A program made the position numbers and the translations under genes. A DNA stretch of 64,000 nt, from positions 62,001-126,000 of the forward strand of contig JAXFPC010000029.1 of assembly GCA_034180005.1 (NCBI GenBank). The letters run 5' to 3'. Below are positions 9,403 to 17,806 of the stretch, piece after piece; position 1 is the first letter of the stretch; the number at the start of each line of letters is the position of its first letter. Origin of the DNA: JAXFPC01 sp034180005. GTDB lineage: Bacteria; Bacillota; Negativicutes; Acidaminococcales; Acidaminococcaceae. Below the pieces are notes generated by a model that saw only the letters and a program-made list of their open reading frames with translations, had not been told where the DNA came from and searched no databases.

Positions 9403-9431
9403 TTGACAAATATTTTTTTTCAGTGTATCAT
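9403..9431 (+). promoter_or_regulatory. Promoter of the metNI S-box transcript
   Basis: TTGACA at 9403-9408, a 17-nt spacer and TATCAT at 9426-9431 form a good sigma-70/SigA type promoter about 30 nt upstream of the S-box aptamer. Confidence 0.75.
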
Positions 9432-9459
9432 AGTTTTGCTAACTTTTAACTAAACAGAG

Positions 9460-9560
9460 CTTTTCATCAAGAGTAGCTGAGGGACTGGCCCTGTGAAGCT
9501 ACGGCAACCACACGTCCGTGAACGGTGCTAATTCCAACGGAGTATTCCGACAGATGAAGT
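9460..9560 (+). ncRNA. SAM-I riboswitch (S-box) upstream of metNI
   Basis: The conserved S-box sequence is clear: TCAAGAGTAGCTGAGGGA, CTGGCCC, GCTACGGCAACC, GGTGCTAATTCC, and a closing GACAGATGAAG that pairs with TTTCATC at the start (P1). It sits directly between a promoter and an intrinsic terminator, so S-adenosylmethionine should switch metNI off. Confidence 0.96.
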
Positions 9561-9565
9561 TTGCT

Positions 9566-9599
9566 ATCCTTCGCTGTTTCGGTGAGGGATTTTTTATTT
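9566..9599 (+). terminator. S-box expression-platform terminator
   Basis: ATCCTTCGCT, a GTTTC loop and GGTGAGGGAT form a 10-bp stem (9566-9590, with some G-U pairs) followed by TTTTTATTT. It lies just after the S-box P1 stem and before the metN start. Confidence 0.85.
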
Positions 9600-9646
9600 A
9601 TCACAACACAATGTTATCATTCAATATAGAGAAAGGATTTTTTGTT

Positions 9647-10684
9647 ATGATCGAGCTGCTTAACGTCGAAAAGACCTACTATAGTAAAGCCGGCGATATC
9701 CACGCTTTACGGCCGACGACTTTGAACATCAAAGCCGGTGAAATTTTCGGCATCATCGGACTTTCCGGAGCCGGCAAGTCCACTTTGATACGCTGCATCA
9801 ATATGCTGGAGCGTCCTACCGGGGGAAAAGTTTTTGTAAACGGCGAGGAACTGACCGCGATGAGCGAGGCGCAGCTGCGTAAGGCGCGCCAAAGCATAGG
9901 TATGATTTTTCAACACTTTAATCTGTTATCCTCACGCACGGTTTATGAAAATATAGCCTTTCCTCTGGAAATCCAAGGAATGAGCAAAGAGGCCATCGAT
10001 AAACGTGTGCGCCCGCTGCTGGAACTGGTTCAGCTTTCCGAGCGCGCCGACTACTATCCGAGCCAACTTTCCGGAGGACAAAAGCAACGCGTCGGCATCG
10101 CCCGCGCTCTGGCCAGCGATCCCAAGGTGCTGCTCTGCGACGAAGCTACATCCGCGCTGGATCCGCAAACGACCCAGTCGATTTTACAGTTGCTTCTGGA
10201 CATCAATAAAAAAATGCAGCTGACCATCGTCCTTATCACCCATCAGATGGAGGTGGTCAAAACAATCTGCGACCGCGTGGCCGTCATTGAAAACGGCGTG
10301 ATCATCGAAGAAGGCAGCATGATAGATGTCTTTACCGATCCGCGTGAAGAAACGACCAAAGAATTTACCAAAAGCGTCATCAACGCGGAGATACCTGAAA
10401 TCATCAAACGCAAAACTCTTTCGTCTGTATACGAAGACGGCAGCAAACTGATCACGCGTCTGACTTTTATCGGCAGCAGCGCCGGCGAGCCTATTGTTTC
10501 CGGCATGGTCAAGCGCTTCGACGTTGACGTGAGCATTTTGTACGGCAATATAGACCAGCTGAAAGATCTTCCTTTCGGCACGCTGATCATTGAAGTTTCC
10601 GGCACGAAAGCCGGTATCAGCAGCGCGTTGGAATACCTGCAGCAACAAAAACTGAAAACGGAGGTGCTTGGTTATGAGTCCTGA
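9647..10684 (+). CDS. metN: Methionine ABC transporter ATP-binding protein MetN
   Basis: This is the ATPase of the methionine importer MetNIQ, on the inner face of the cytoplasmic membrane. The 345-residue protein shows Walker A GLSGAGKST, Q-loop FQHFN, signature LSGGQKQR, Walker B VLLCDEATSALD and the switch His in LITHQ. The last ~75 residues form the C-terminal NIL/ACT-like domain that senses methionine in MetN proteins. The ATG at 9647 (MIELLNVEKTYY) with a GAAAGG site is used; the frame stays open 43 codons further upstream, but that part lies in the riboswitch and terminator. The S-box upstream and metI overlapping downstream fix its role. Confidence 0.96.
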   Translation: MIELLNVEKTYYSKAGDIHALRPTTLNIKAGEIFGIIGLSGAGKSTLIRCINMLERPTGGKVFVNGEELTAMSEAQLRKARQSIGMIFQHFNLLSSRTVYENIAFPLEIQGMSKEAIDKRVRPLLELVQLSERADYYPSQLSGGQKQRVGIARALASDPKVLLCDEATSALDPQTTQSILQLLLDINKKMQLTIVLITHQMEVVKTICDRVAVIENGVIIEEGSMIDVFTDPREETTKEFTKSVINAEIPEIIKRKTLSSVYEDGSKLITRLTFIGSSAGEPIVSGMVKRFDVDVSILYGNIDQLKDLPFGTLIIEVSGTKAGISSALEYLQQQKLKTEVLGYES

Positions 10685-11333
10685 GCTTATCAATCTTCTG
10701 ATAAAATCTTTTTGGGAGACCTGCTACATGGTCTTCGCTTCAACGTTTTTGTCCGCGCTGATCGGCATCCCGCTTGGAGTGATCCTGACCGTAACACGCA
10801 ATGATCATATCATGCCCCACACTGCGATTAATTCCGTGCTGGGAGCCGTGGTCAACGCGACCCGCTCCACGCCTTTTATCATTCTCATGGTAGCCATAAT
10901 TCCGCTGACGCGCATGATCGTAGGTTCGTCCATAGGCACTACGGCTGCCATCGTGCCGCTGACGATTTCGGCGGCGCCCTTTATCGCCCGTATCATCGAA
11001 TCTTCACTGTTGGAAATCAACCCCGGCATCATCGAAGCTGCGCAGGCTATGGGAGCAAGTCCCATGCAGATCATTCGCAAAGTGCTGCTGCCGGAAGCGC
11101 TCCACTCCATAGTTCTTGGCGTTACCCTGGCTGTAATCAGTCTCATCGGTTATTCCGCCATGGCAGGTACCCTGGGCGGCGGCGGTCTCGGAGACCTAGC
11201 TATTCGTTACGGTTATCAACGCTTCCAAATGGATGTCATGTTGGCTACGGTAGTGGTTTTGATCATCATGGTACAGGCCATGCAATCCCTTGGCGACCAT
11301 CTTTCCAAAAAGCTCAATAAAAATAAATTATAA
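10674..11333 (+). CDS. metI: Methionine ABC transporter permease MetI
   Basis: This is the membrane-spanning subunit of the methionine importer, 219 residues with about five transmembrane helices. The cytoplasmic EAA loop that docks on MetN is visible as EAAQAMGASPMQIIRKVLLPEA. ATG 10674 overlaps the last 11 bases of metN and lies 9 nt from GGAGG, so translation is coupled; a TTG at 10668 is too close to that site. No hairpin with a T-run follows the stop directly, and metQ begins a separate transcript 586 bp on. Confidence 0.95.
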   Translation: MSPELINLLIKSFWETCYMVFASTFLSALIGIPLGVILTVTRNDHIMPHTAINSVLGAVVNATRSTPFIILMVAIIPLTRMIVGSSIGTTAAIVPLTISAAPFIARIIESSLLEINPGIIEAAQAMGASPMQIIRKVLLPEALHSIVLGVTLAVISLIGYSAMAGTLGGGGLGDLAIRYGYQRFQMDVMLATVVVLIIMVQAMQSLGDHLSKKLNKNKL

Positions 11334-11412
11334 AATTTGCTGTAACTAGCTGTAACTATATTTACACATCCTTAGGCCTCTGCAAGCGAAAAAATTTATT
11401 TTTATTTTTTTG

Positions 11413-11441
11413 TTGACAGCTTTTTTCCGGTATAGTAGAAT
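11413..11441 (+). promoter_or_regulatory. Promoter of the metQ T-box transcript
   Basis: TTGACA at 11413-11418, a 17-nt spacer and TAGAAT at 11436-11441. It lies just upstream of the T-box leader and shows that metQ is transcribed independently of metNI. Confidence 0.8.
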
Positions 11442-11454
11442 CTGTTTCAACTTC

Positions 11455-11690
11455 ACAAAGCAACGGCAATGAAAAGAAGAGTAGGCGAGGGCGACCGGCC
11501 CAGAGAACTTCCGTAACGGTGCAAGGAAGAGCGGTCTAATTGCTGAAGATGGTCTTGGAGCTGACAGGCTGAATATTTAAGTCGTCCGGGAGCGCCCGAT
11601 ACAGCGCTGGAGTATTGAGGGAGTTTTCCTGCGTACTCGAGAAGGCTGACTGTCGCGAGACAGCAGTGAATTAGGGTGGTACCGCGAAGT
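11455..11690 (+). ncRNA. T-box leader (probably tRNA-Met responsive) of metQ
   Basis: The leader has an AGTA specifier-loop element with GGCGAGGGCGACCGGCCC, AGAGAACTTCCG in the distal part of stem I, and the hallmark T-box GAATTAGGGTGGTACCGCG at 11668-11686. The 3' side of stem I reads GAAGATGGTCTT. Folding AAGA/TCTT and GGC/GCT around it leaves ATG as the specifier codon followed by a purine, that is methionine. The specifier is my reading of the fold. The downstream gene, a methionine-binding lipoprotein, agrees with it. Confidence 0.9.
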
Positions 11691-11693
11691 TTC

Positions 11694-11735
11694 AAGCTTT
11701 CGCCCCTGCACAGCAGGAGCGAAAGCTTTTTTATT
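11694..11735 (+). terminator. T-box terminator before metQ
   Basis: AAGCTTTCGC, CCTGC, a short loop, GCAGG and GCGAAAGCTT form a long stem ending in TTTTTTATT. It directly follows the T-box sequence with which the alternative antiterminator would form. Confidence 0.92.
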
Positions 11736-11919
11736 GCCGGAAGCGTCCTGCGCGACAATTTCATACGGTCAAGGTGAAAATGCTCACCTCAAAAGTTAGC
11801 CTGCCCGCCTACAGCAGCAAATGTAGGCACAAGACGATCCGTACCATCGCAAAAAACAGCGCGCGAAGTTTTCAGCATCGGAAAGGATCCGCATATCAAA
11901 AAATCAGGAGGATACCAAC
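11736..11919 (+). other. 184-nt second leader segment between T-box terminator and metQ
   Basis: The segment is non-coding and holds two small hairpins: AGGTGA/TCACCT at 11772-11789, and GCCTAC/GTAGGC soon after. It ends in the metQ ribosome binding site AGGAGG. No known riboswitch was recognised. Confidence 0.5.
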
Positions 11920-12747
11920 ATGAACAAAATAACCAAAATAATTTCCGTAGCTGCACTCTGCGCTTTAACAGCCTTTACCGCCGGCTGCGGCGACGACAAA
12001 AACAAGTCTGCCGTAGGCGGCAAAGACACCCCGGTAAAGATCGGCGTCACCGCCGGTCCTCACGCCGAAATTCTCGACAATGTAAAAAAACTGGCTGCCA
12101 AAGAGGGTCTGCAGATCGAGGTAGTGGAATTTTCCGACTACGTTTCCCCCAATGTATCCTTGAGCCAGAAAGAACTTTTTGCCAACAGCATGCAACATGC
12201 CCCCTATTTGGCGGCAACTTTGAAAAAAGAGCCGAAATTTGAATTAGTCGAAGTTTTTAAAACGGTGAACTTCCCCATGGCCATTTATTCCGACAAAATC
12301 AAAAAAGTTGAAAATATACCGGACGGAGCCGTCATCGGCATCCCCAACGACCCTTCCAACGGAGCGCGCGCGCTGCTGTTGCTGGCCGACAAAGGCTTCA
12401 TTCAGTTGAAGGATAAAAATAATGTTAGCTCGACTGTCGCCGACATCACCGCCAATCCTAAGAACTATAAAATCAGAGAACTGGACGCCGCTTCCATCCC
12501 CAAAGCTCTTCCCGATTTGGATTTGGCTGTCATAAATGCCAACTATGCCCTTGTAGCCAAGCTGAATCCTGCTAAGGACTCTCTTGTGATCGAACGACCC
12601 GACAATCCTTTCCTCAATATCTTCGTGACCCATAAAGCCAACCTCAGCGATCCGCGTATAGCGCAGCTGCAAAAAATTTATCAGTCGGCAGAGAACAAAA
12701 AGTTCATCGAAGATCACTTTAAAGGTACCATCACCCCCGGTTTCTGA
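11920..12747 (+). CDS. metQ: Methionine-binding lipoprotein MetQ (NlpA family)
   Basis: This is the substrate-binding component that delivers methionine to MetNI. The 275-residue protein starts with a lipoprotein signal (MNKITKIISVAALCALTAFTAGC; lipobox TAGC, Cys 23). The mature part has the NlpA-family features KIGVTAGPHAEI near the N-terminus, the DYVSPN..L segment and the NPFLNIFVTH region near the C-terminus. A strong AGGAGG precedes ATG 11920. It is separated from metNI by its own promoter and a T-box, and ends before a bidirectional terminator. Uptake of D-methionine or related amino acids is possible in this family. Confidence 0.95.
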   Translation: MNKITKIISVAALCALTAFTAGCGDDKNKSAVGGKDTPVKIGVTAGPHAEILDNVKKLAAKEGLQIEVVEFSDYVSPNVSLSQKELFANSMQHAPYLAATLKKEPKFELVEVFKTVNFPMAIYSDKIKKVENIPDGAVIGIPNDPSNGARALLLLADKGFIQLKDKNNVSSTVADITANPKNYKIRELDAASIPKALPDLDLAVINANYALVAKLNPAKDSLVIERPDNPFLNIFVTHKANLSDPRIAQLQKIYQSAENKKFIEDHFKGTITPGF

Positions 12748-12810
12748 GCGGAAAGCGGAAGCGTGAAAAAGCTTGCGTAAAACTTTTCAAGTTCTGCAAG
12801 CGAATATTAT

Positions 12811-12872
12811 TGAAGAAAAATACCCCGCCCGGCAAGCGAACTTGCCCAGCGGGGTATTCATATTTAATTTTT
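12811..12872. terminator. Bidirectional terminator between metQ and the tetR-type gene
   Basis: A GC-rich hairpin at 12820-12857 (ATACCCCGC...GGCAAG / CTTGCC...GCGGGGTAT) has T-rich sequence on both strands: TTTAATTTTT to the right, and GAAGAAAAA (T-rich on the minus strand) to the left. It serves both convergent genes. Confidence 0.85.
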
Positions 12873-12873
12873 G

Positions 12874-13542
12874 CTACAGCCTTTCGCCGTTCAAATAACG
12901 GTCTACAATAATGTCGGAGGCTTCCCTGTTTGACAGACTTTCCCTGCTGTCGCCGGTGGGATTGAAAATGCTCATAACCACTCCGAAAAAGAAGAACCGG
13001 CAGGAAATATCAACATTGCAATCTTTCAAGCTGCCCGCGACGATGCCCTCACGTATCAAATTCTTGAAAACGTCCAATTCTCCGACGATAAGCCTGTAAT
13101 AACGCAAAAGCAGCTCCTGCTCCGCCGCATCCGCTTTCATCCCGGCGTAACGCGGCACGGCCGCCAACTCTCCGTTTATTCCTTCCTTAAGGATATAGCG
13201 CCCATTGCACAGCATCTCAAAAAAAATGATCTGCCACAGTGAAGCGTTGGCTCGGTAAAAGGCCACCAGCTCTTCAAAGTACTTCAACAGCTTGCCCTCT
13301 ATTCCAGCCTGCGCAGCAACGGCGCACTCCAAACGCTCCACAAAACCTCGATTTTTTTCATCTACCAACCGGAAAAAAAGCTGTTCCTTGTTGCCGAAAT
13401 ATCTGTATACCGTCCCCTTGCCCACATCAGCCAAAGCGATGATTTCGTCCAACGTAGCTTTTTCGAAACCGTATACGGAAAACACCTGCTCCGCAGCCAG
13501 CAGTATGCGTTGCGGCTTGGACAGGTTCATATCTATTGCCAC
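12874..13542 (-). CDS. TetR/AcrR family transcriptional regulator
   Basis: A 222-residue one-component repressor. The N-terminal helix-turn-helix is typical: RILLAAEQVFSVYGF, then LDEIIALADVGKGTVYRYF and GNKEQLF. The ligand-binding half is helical and not recognisable. GTG 13542 is chosen because GGAGG (13550-13554) is 7 nt upstream; the frame opens 11 codons earlier, but an ATG there would overlap that site. A TATAAT box (complement of 13580-13585) lies upstream. It is divergent from korDABC, so it could control those genes or itself, but nothing in the sequence proves the target. Confidence 0.88.
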   Translation of the reverse strand: MAIDMNLSKPQRILLAAEQVFSVYGFEKATLDEIIALADVGKGTVYRYFGNKEQLFFRLVDEKNRGFVERLECAVAAQAGIEGKLLKYFEELVAFYRANASLWQIIFFEMLCNGRYILKEGINGELAAVPRYAGMKADAAEQELLLRYYRLIVGELDVFKNLIREGIVAGSLKDCNVDISCRFFFFGVVMSIFNPTGDSRESLSNREASDIIVDRYLNGERL

Positions 13543-13740
13543 TGTATTTCCTCCAAGCAAATAATTCTCTAACATTTAGATTATATCATAAAGCTTTACG
13601 TTCCGCCATCCGCAGTCAAACAGGCGTGCATATCGGCTCCGTATTTCGCATGGCGGATGTGTCTGCTCCATCAAAACAAAAATTTATTCCCGGCGTCAGC
13701 TTTTTAAAGCTTTGCTCTTTTAATTATGGATTTTTCAGCG

Positions 13741-13746
13741 TATAAT
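13741..13746 (+). promoter_or_regulatory. Probable -10 box for korDABC
   Basis: A consensus TATAAT lies 54 bp upstream of korD in the divergent tetR-kor region. No good -35 hexamer is found at 16-18 bp, which would fit activation or an unusual promoter. Confidence 0.45.
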
Positions 13747-13800
13747 ATGCATAGACAGATGTATGCTGATTTTATTTAGTTTGCATAAGGAGGAGACTGT

Positions 13801-13983
13801 ATGAGTCTGAAGATCATCACCAAACGCTGTAAAGGCTGCGGTATCTGCGTTGCCTTCTGCCCGAAAAAAGTCCTGCAGGTCAGCGAAATCGAAAAGGTTG
13901 AAGCTGTGAACGAAAAGGACTGCATCAAGTGCGGACAATGTGAGATGCGCTGTCCCGATTTTGCGATTTTTGTAGAAAAATAA
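13801..13983 (+). CDS. korD: 2-oxoacid:ferredoxin oxidoreductase, delta (ferredoxin) subunit
   Basis: A 60-residue 2[4Fe-4S] ferredoxin-type electron carrier. Two cluster motifs are complete: CKGCGICVAFCP near residue 10 and CIKCGQCEMRCP near residue 41. AAGGAGGAGA precedes the ATG. It is the first gene of a tight four-gene set followed by the alpha, beta and gamma subunits, the order usual for 2-oxoglutarate (KGOR) or branched-chain 2-oxoacid enzymes. It passes electrons from the thiamine-dependent core to soluble ferredoxin. Confidence 0.93.
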   Translation: MSLKIITKRCKGCGICVAFCPKKVLQVSEIEKVEAVNEKDCIKCGQCEMRCPDFAIFVEK

Positions 13984-14004
13984 GCTTAAGGAGTGTGAAA
14001 ATAT

Positions 14005-15144
14005 ATGTCCAGAACGTTGTTGCTCCAAGGCAATCAAGCCGTAGTTGAAGGCGCGATTGCCGCCGGAGTCATGTTTTTCGGCGGTTACCCCATAACGCCG
14101 TCCACGGAAGTGGCTGAATCCCTGGCGCAAAGATTACCCGCTATCGGCGGCAAATTTATTCAGATGGAAGACGAGATCGCTTCCATGGGAGTTATCATCG
14201 GCGCCTCTCTGGCAGGTAAAAAAGTTATGACCGCCACCAGCGGACCCGGCTTCTCTCTGAAACAGGAGCTGCTCGGCTATGCCTGCGCTGCGGAGATTCC
14301 CCTTGTCATCGTCAACGTACAGCGTGTAGGCCCGTCCACAGGGCAACCCACATCTCCGTCCCAAGGCGATATTATGCAGGCTCGTTGGGGAACTCACGGC
14401 GACCATTGGCTCATCGCCCTCACCCCTGCCAGCGTTCCCGAATGTTTCGAGCTGACGCTGCGCGCTTACGCTCTCAGCGAGAAATACCGCACACCGGTAA
14501 TCCTCCTCATGGACGAAATTATCGGCCATATGCGCGAAAAAATAGAACTGCCGGACAACTATGACGAAATACCTAAAGCGGAACGTCGGCAACCGGACTG
14601 CTCTCCCGAAGAGTTTAAAGCTTACGCGACAGATGAAAGCCTTGTTCCCGCCATGCCGCCTTTCGGCAGCGGTTATCGCTGGCATGTGACCGGTCTTGTT
14701 CACGACGAAACCGGCTTCCCCAAAGGCACAGGCGCGGCGACGGTTGCCGCGGCGGACCGTCAGTACCGTAAACTGTACGACAATCTTGACGATATCGTGC
14801 AAGTGGAAAATTACCGTATGGAAGATGCTCAAGCTGCAATCGTCGCCTTCGGCGGCGCAGCGCGCACAGCCTATGAAGCCGTAGACATGGCAAGAGCGGA
14901 AGGCCTCAAACTCGGCCTTGTACGTCCCGTAACCATTTGGCCTTTTGCGCAGAAACAGATGGAAGCTTTGGCGGAAAAAGTAAATTGCATTATCGTCCAC
15001 GAGCTTAACTGCGGTCAATATGTCTTAGAAGTGGAACGTGCTGTCAAAGGCAAAGTGCCTGTAATCAGCTATGCCAAATATGACAACGAACCGGCTACTC
15101 CCGCTCAGCTGTTGGCTGAAGCTAAAAAAGCCATGGGTCTGTAA
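14005..15144 (+). CDS. korA: 2-oxoacid:ferredoxin oxidoreductase, alpha subunit
   Basis: A 379-residue subunit of the CoA-acylating 2-oxoacid oxidoreductase. The family signature GYPITPSTE appears near residue 28, followed by QMEDEIASMG, the TSGPGFSL motif, and GQPTSPSQGD with RWGTHGDH. The C-terminal third carries the second alpha domain (GLVRPVTIWPF, ..VHELNCGQ). It begins 21 nt after korD. The arrangement and size match KorA (2-oxoglutarate:ferredoxin oxidoreductase); the exact 2-oxoacid cannot be read from sequence alone. Confidence 0.93.
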   Translation: MSRTLLLQGNQAVVEGAIAAGVMFFGGYPITPSTEVAESLAQRLPAIGGKFIQMEDEIASMGVIIGASLAGKKVMTATSGPGFSLKQELLGYACAAEIPLVIVNVQRVGPSTGQPTSPSQGDIMQARWGTHGDHWLIALTPASVPECFELTLRAYALSEKYRTPVILLMDEIIGHMREKIELPDNYDEIPKAERRQPDCSPEEFKAYATDESLVPAMPPFGSGYRWHVTGLVHDETGFPKGTGAATVAAADRQYRKLYDNLDDIVQVENYRMEDAQAAIVAFGGAARTAYEAVDMARAEGLKLGLVRPVTIWPFAQKQMEALAEKVNCIIVHELNCGQYVLEVERAVKGKVPVISYAKYDNEPATPAQLLAEAKKAMGL

Positions 15145-15161
15145 GAGAGGTGCGCAAAATT

Positions 15162-15989
15162 ATGAGTATGGAAGCTTTAATAGATAATTATTTCCGTCCC
15201 GGACGTCTTCCCCACATCTGGTGTCCCGGCTGCGGTAACGGCACTGTGACCGGCGCTATTGTCAAAGCCGTCGATAAGCTGGGACTTGATAAAAACAACG
15301 TCGCCGTTATTTCCGGCATCGGCTGCAGCAGCCGTGCTTCAGGTTATCTGGACTTCAACACGGTACACAGCGCTCACGGCAGAGCATTGCCCGTAGCTAC
15401 GGGCGTCAAGCTGGCCAATCCGTCCCTCGATGTTATTGTGGTAACAGGCGACGGTGACGCCACAGCCATCGGCGGCAACCACCTTATTCACGCCGCCCGC
15501 CGCAACATAAACATGACGGTCATTCTGTTCAACAACAGTATTTACGGCATGACCGGCGGTCAGTATTCTCCGATGACGCCTATGGGCAGCAAAGCTACAA
15601 CAGCACCCTACGCTACCATCGAGCAGGACTTCGATATCGTGGAACTGGTCAAAGCTGCCGGAGCTACTTTTGTTGCCCGCGCCACTTCTTTCCACGTTCC
15701 CGTGCTGACGGATCTCATCACCAAAGGCATCCAACACAAGGGCTTCAGTCTTATTGAAGCTGTCTGCGGCTGTCCGACTTCTTTCGGCCGCCAAAATAAA
15801 ATTCCTTCTCCCGCCGCTATGATGCAATGGCAAAAAGATCACGCTGTAATGATCACCGCGTGGGATAAAATGGACGCGTCACAACGCGAAGGCAAATTCC
15901 CCATCGGTCTGCTCTACCAGGACACAAGCCGCAAGGAATATACCGAAGCCTACGAAGAATTGATTGCTCGCGCGCAAGGAGGTAAGTAA
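15162..15989 (+). CDS. korB: 2-oxoacid:ferredoxin oxidoreductase, beta subunit (TPP-binding)
   Basis: A 275-residue thiamine-pyrophosphate subunit with a [4Fe-4S]-related motif. WCPGCGNG lies near residue 20. The TPP/Mg motif runs from GDGDATAIGGNH to NNSIYGMTGGQYSP. ATG 15162 is preferred over GTG 15150, which overlaps the GAGAGG site; the next ATG at 15168 is also possible. It follows korA by 17 nt and precedes korC by 2 nt. Confidence 0.93.
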   Translation: MSMEALIDNYFRPGRLPHIWCPGCGNGTVTGAIVKAVDKLGLDKNNVAVISGIGCSSRASGYLDFNTVHSAHGRALPVATGVKLANPSLDVIVVTGDGDATAIGGNHLIHAARRNINMTVILFNNSIYGMTGGQYSPMTPMGSKATTAPYATIEQDFDIVELVKAAGATFVARATSFHVPVLTDLITKGIQHKGFSLIEAVCGCPTSFGRQNKIPSPAAMMQWQKDHAVMITAWDKMDASQREGKFPIGLLYQDTSRKEYTEAYEELIARAQGGK

Positions 15990-15991
15990 TA

Positions 15992-16519
15992 ATGAGATAT
16001 GAATTACGCTTATCCGGCACAGGCGGCCAGGGACTCATTCTGGCAGGTATCATTTTAGCGGAAGCTGCTCTGTTAGACGGCAAAGCAGCCATTCAATCCC
16101 AATCGTACGGTCCGGAAGCTCGCGGCGGCTCTTCCAAAGCGGAAGTTATCATCAGCGAAGATGAAATCCACTTCCCCAAAGTTACCGCTCCGAAACTTCT
16201 GTTGGCCATGAGCCAGGAAGCTGCCGACAAATACAGCAAGGATCTCTTGGAGGACAGCATTGTCGTTACGGACAGTCTGTTCGTCAACAAAGTTCCGGCA
16301 GGCGCAGCCGAAATCTATCAGCTCCCCATCACCATCACCGCCAAAGAAGAATTGGGCAAGGCTCTGTTCGCCAATATAATCGCTCTGGGAGCCATTCAAA
16401 AAATAAGCAACATCGTCACCTATGACTCCCTGCTCAAAGCTGTACTCAACCGCGTTCCCAAAGGAACGGAAGAAGTAAACACCAAAGCTTTGCAGCTTGG
16501 CATGAATCTGGTAAAATAA
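15992..16519 (+). CDS. korC: 2-oxoacid:ferredoxin oxidoreductase, gamma subunit
   Basis: A 175-residue gamma subunit. The N-terminal SGTGGQGLILAG motif and SYGPEARGG are typical of the gamma domain of 2-oxoacid oxidoreductases. The start has AGGAGGTAA upstream within the end of korB. It closes the korDABC operon, after which a terminator lies 6 bp beyond the stop. In an amino-acid-fermenting or succinate-metabolising anaerobe the complex would link acyl-CoA formation to reduced ferredoxin. Confidence 0.92.
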   Translation: MRYELRLSGTGGQGLILAGIILAEAALLDGKAAIQSQSYGPEARGGSSKAEVIISEDEIHFPKVTAPKLLLAMSQEAADKYSKDLLEDSIVVTDSLFVNKVPAGAAEIYQLPITITAKEELGKALFANIIALGAIQKISNIVTYDSLLKAVLNRVPKGTEEVNTKALQLGMNLVK

Positions 16520-16525
16520 ACTGTC

Positions 16526-16558
16526 AAATGCCGTACTCTCGGAGTGCGGCATTTTTAT
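16526..16558 (+). terminator. Terminator of korDABC
   Basis: AAATGCCGTACTC, a short loop, then GAGTGCGGCATTTTTATT. Strong stem with a T-tract, 6 bp after the korC stop. Confidence 0.9.
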
Positions 16559-16642
16559 TACCGGAGAATATAAAAAACTTTACAGAAAAGCAAGCAGAGC
16601 TTCTCTTTTCCGAAAAATTCTCCGCTTTATCAAAGCTTTCCC

Positions 16643-16671
16643 TTGACATCACGGTCATCTCATTGTAACAT
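16643..16671 (+). promoter_or_regulatory. Promoter of hydE-mnmA
   Basis: TTGACA at 16643-16648, a 17-nt spacer and TAACAT at 16666-16671, 62 bp upstream of the hydE start. Confidence 0.7.
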
Positions 16672-16732
16672 ACTGACTCAGTAGGTTTATATTGCCCGCT
16701 GCCAATGCGGCGGTGCCGTTCGGAGGTAAAAA

Positions 16733-17791
16733 GTGCCTGAAAATTTTTATTCCGCCGCAGAATCGCGGCAGAAAATCCAAAACGGAGCTTCTTTCTCGGA
16801 GGAAGAACTGCGCGCCTTCATAACCGAACCGGACAAATACCGCCTTGAACTTGCCGCCGCAGCCGACAAAGTACGCCGCTTGCACTACGGAAACAAAATC
16901 TTTATCCGCGGTCTTATAGAAATTTCCAATTACTGCAAAAATAACTGTTTTTACTGCGGTCTGCGTTTCGGCAACAAATTTGTGGAACGCTATCGTTTGA
17001 GCAAACAGGAGATTTTGGACTGCTGCCGAACCGGCTACGCATTAGGCTTTCGCACATTTGTGCTGCAGGGCGGCGAAGACTCTTATTTCACGGAAAAACG
17101 CTTCTGTGAGATTATCCATGCCATCAAGACAGCTCACTCGAACTGCGCCGTCACTCTGTCGGTAGGGGAAAAAAAGCGGCATGTTTATCAAGCGTACTTC
17201 GATGCCGGAGCCGACCGTTATCTGCTGCGCCACGAAACTGCCGCACCGGAACATTACGCGCTGCTGCACCCGAACAGCATGAGCTTGGATGAACGCAAAC
17301 GCTGTCTTTATAATCTCAAGGAAATCGGTTTTCAGGTAGGCTCCGGGTTTATGGTGGGTTCGCCTTTCCAGACAGCGGAACATCTGCTGGCCGATCTGCG
17401 TTTTTTGCAGGAACTGCAGCCGGACATGATCGGTATCGGTCCCTATCTTAATCATCCGCAGACACCTTTCAAAGACAGTCCCAACGGTTCCATGGAGCTG
17501 ACTCTCTGCCTTATCTCACTGCTGCGTCTGTTCTTTCCCACAGTGCTGCTGCCGTCAACCACGGCGCTGGCCACTGTCCACCCTCACGGACGTGAGTTGG
17601 GCCTCAAAGCCGGAGCCAATGTGGTGATGCCCAACCTTTCACCACCTGAAGCCCGCAAAAATTATACCATCTACGCCAATAAAGCCTGCACCGGGACGGA
17701 AGCTGCGCAAAACCTGCAAACGCTGCAAAAATTGCTGGACGCGTGCGGTTACGAGATAAGCGTCGACCGCGGCGACAGAAAACATATCTAA
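16733..17791 (+). CDS. hydE: [FeFe]-hydrogenase maturation radical SAM enzyme HydE
   Basis: A 352-residue radical S-adenosylmethionine protein that helps build the H-cluster organic ligand of [FeFe] hydrogenase. The radical SAM cysteines C68-x3-C72-x2-C75 are in YCKNNCFYCGLR, the form typical of HydE and BioB relatives. The TIM-barrel segments TFVLQGGED, YLLRHET and GFMVGSPFQT follow, as does GIGPYLNHPQTPF near the C-terminal half. The start is GTG 16733, with GGAGG 6 nt upstream. No hydF, hydG or hydrogenase gene is visible in the window. PylB/MqnC-type relatives are less likely given the HydE-like C-terminal region. Confidence 0.88.
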   Translation: MPENFYSAAESRQKIQNGASFSEEELRAFITEPDKYRLELAAAADKVRRLHYGNKIFIRGLIEISNYCKNNCFYCGLRFGNKFVERYRLSKQEILDCCRTGYALGFRTFVLQGGEDSYFTEKRFCEIIHAIKTAHSNCAVTLSVGEKKRHVYQAYFDAGADRYLLRHETAAPEHYALLHPNSMSLDERKRCLYNLKEIGFQVGSGFMVGSPFQTAEHLLADLRFLQELQPDMIGIGPYLNHPQTPFKDSPNGSMELTLCLISLLRLFFPTVLLPSTTALATVHPHGRELGLKAGANVVMPNLSPPEARKNYTIYANKACTGTEAAQNLQTLQKLLDACGYEISVDRGDRKHI

Positions 17792-17806
17792 AACAAGGAG
17801 AAAATC

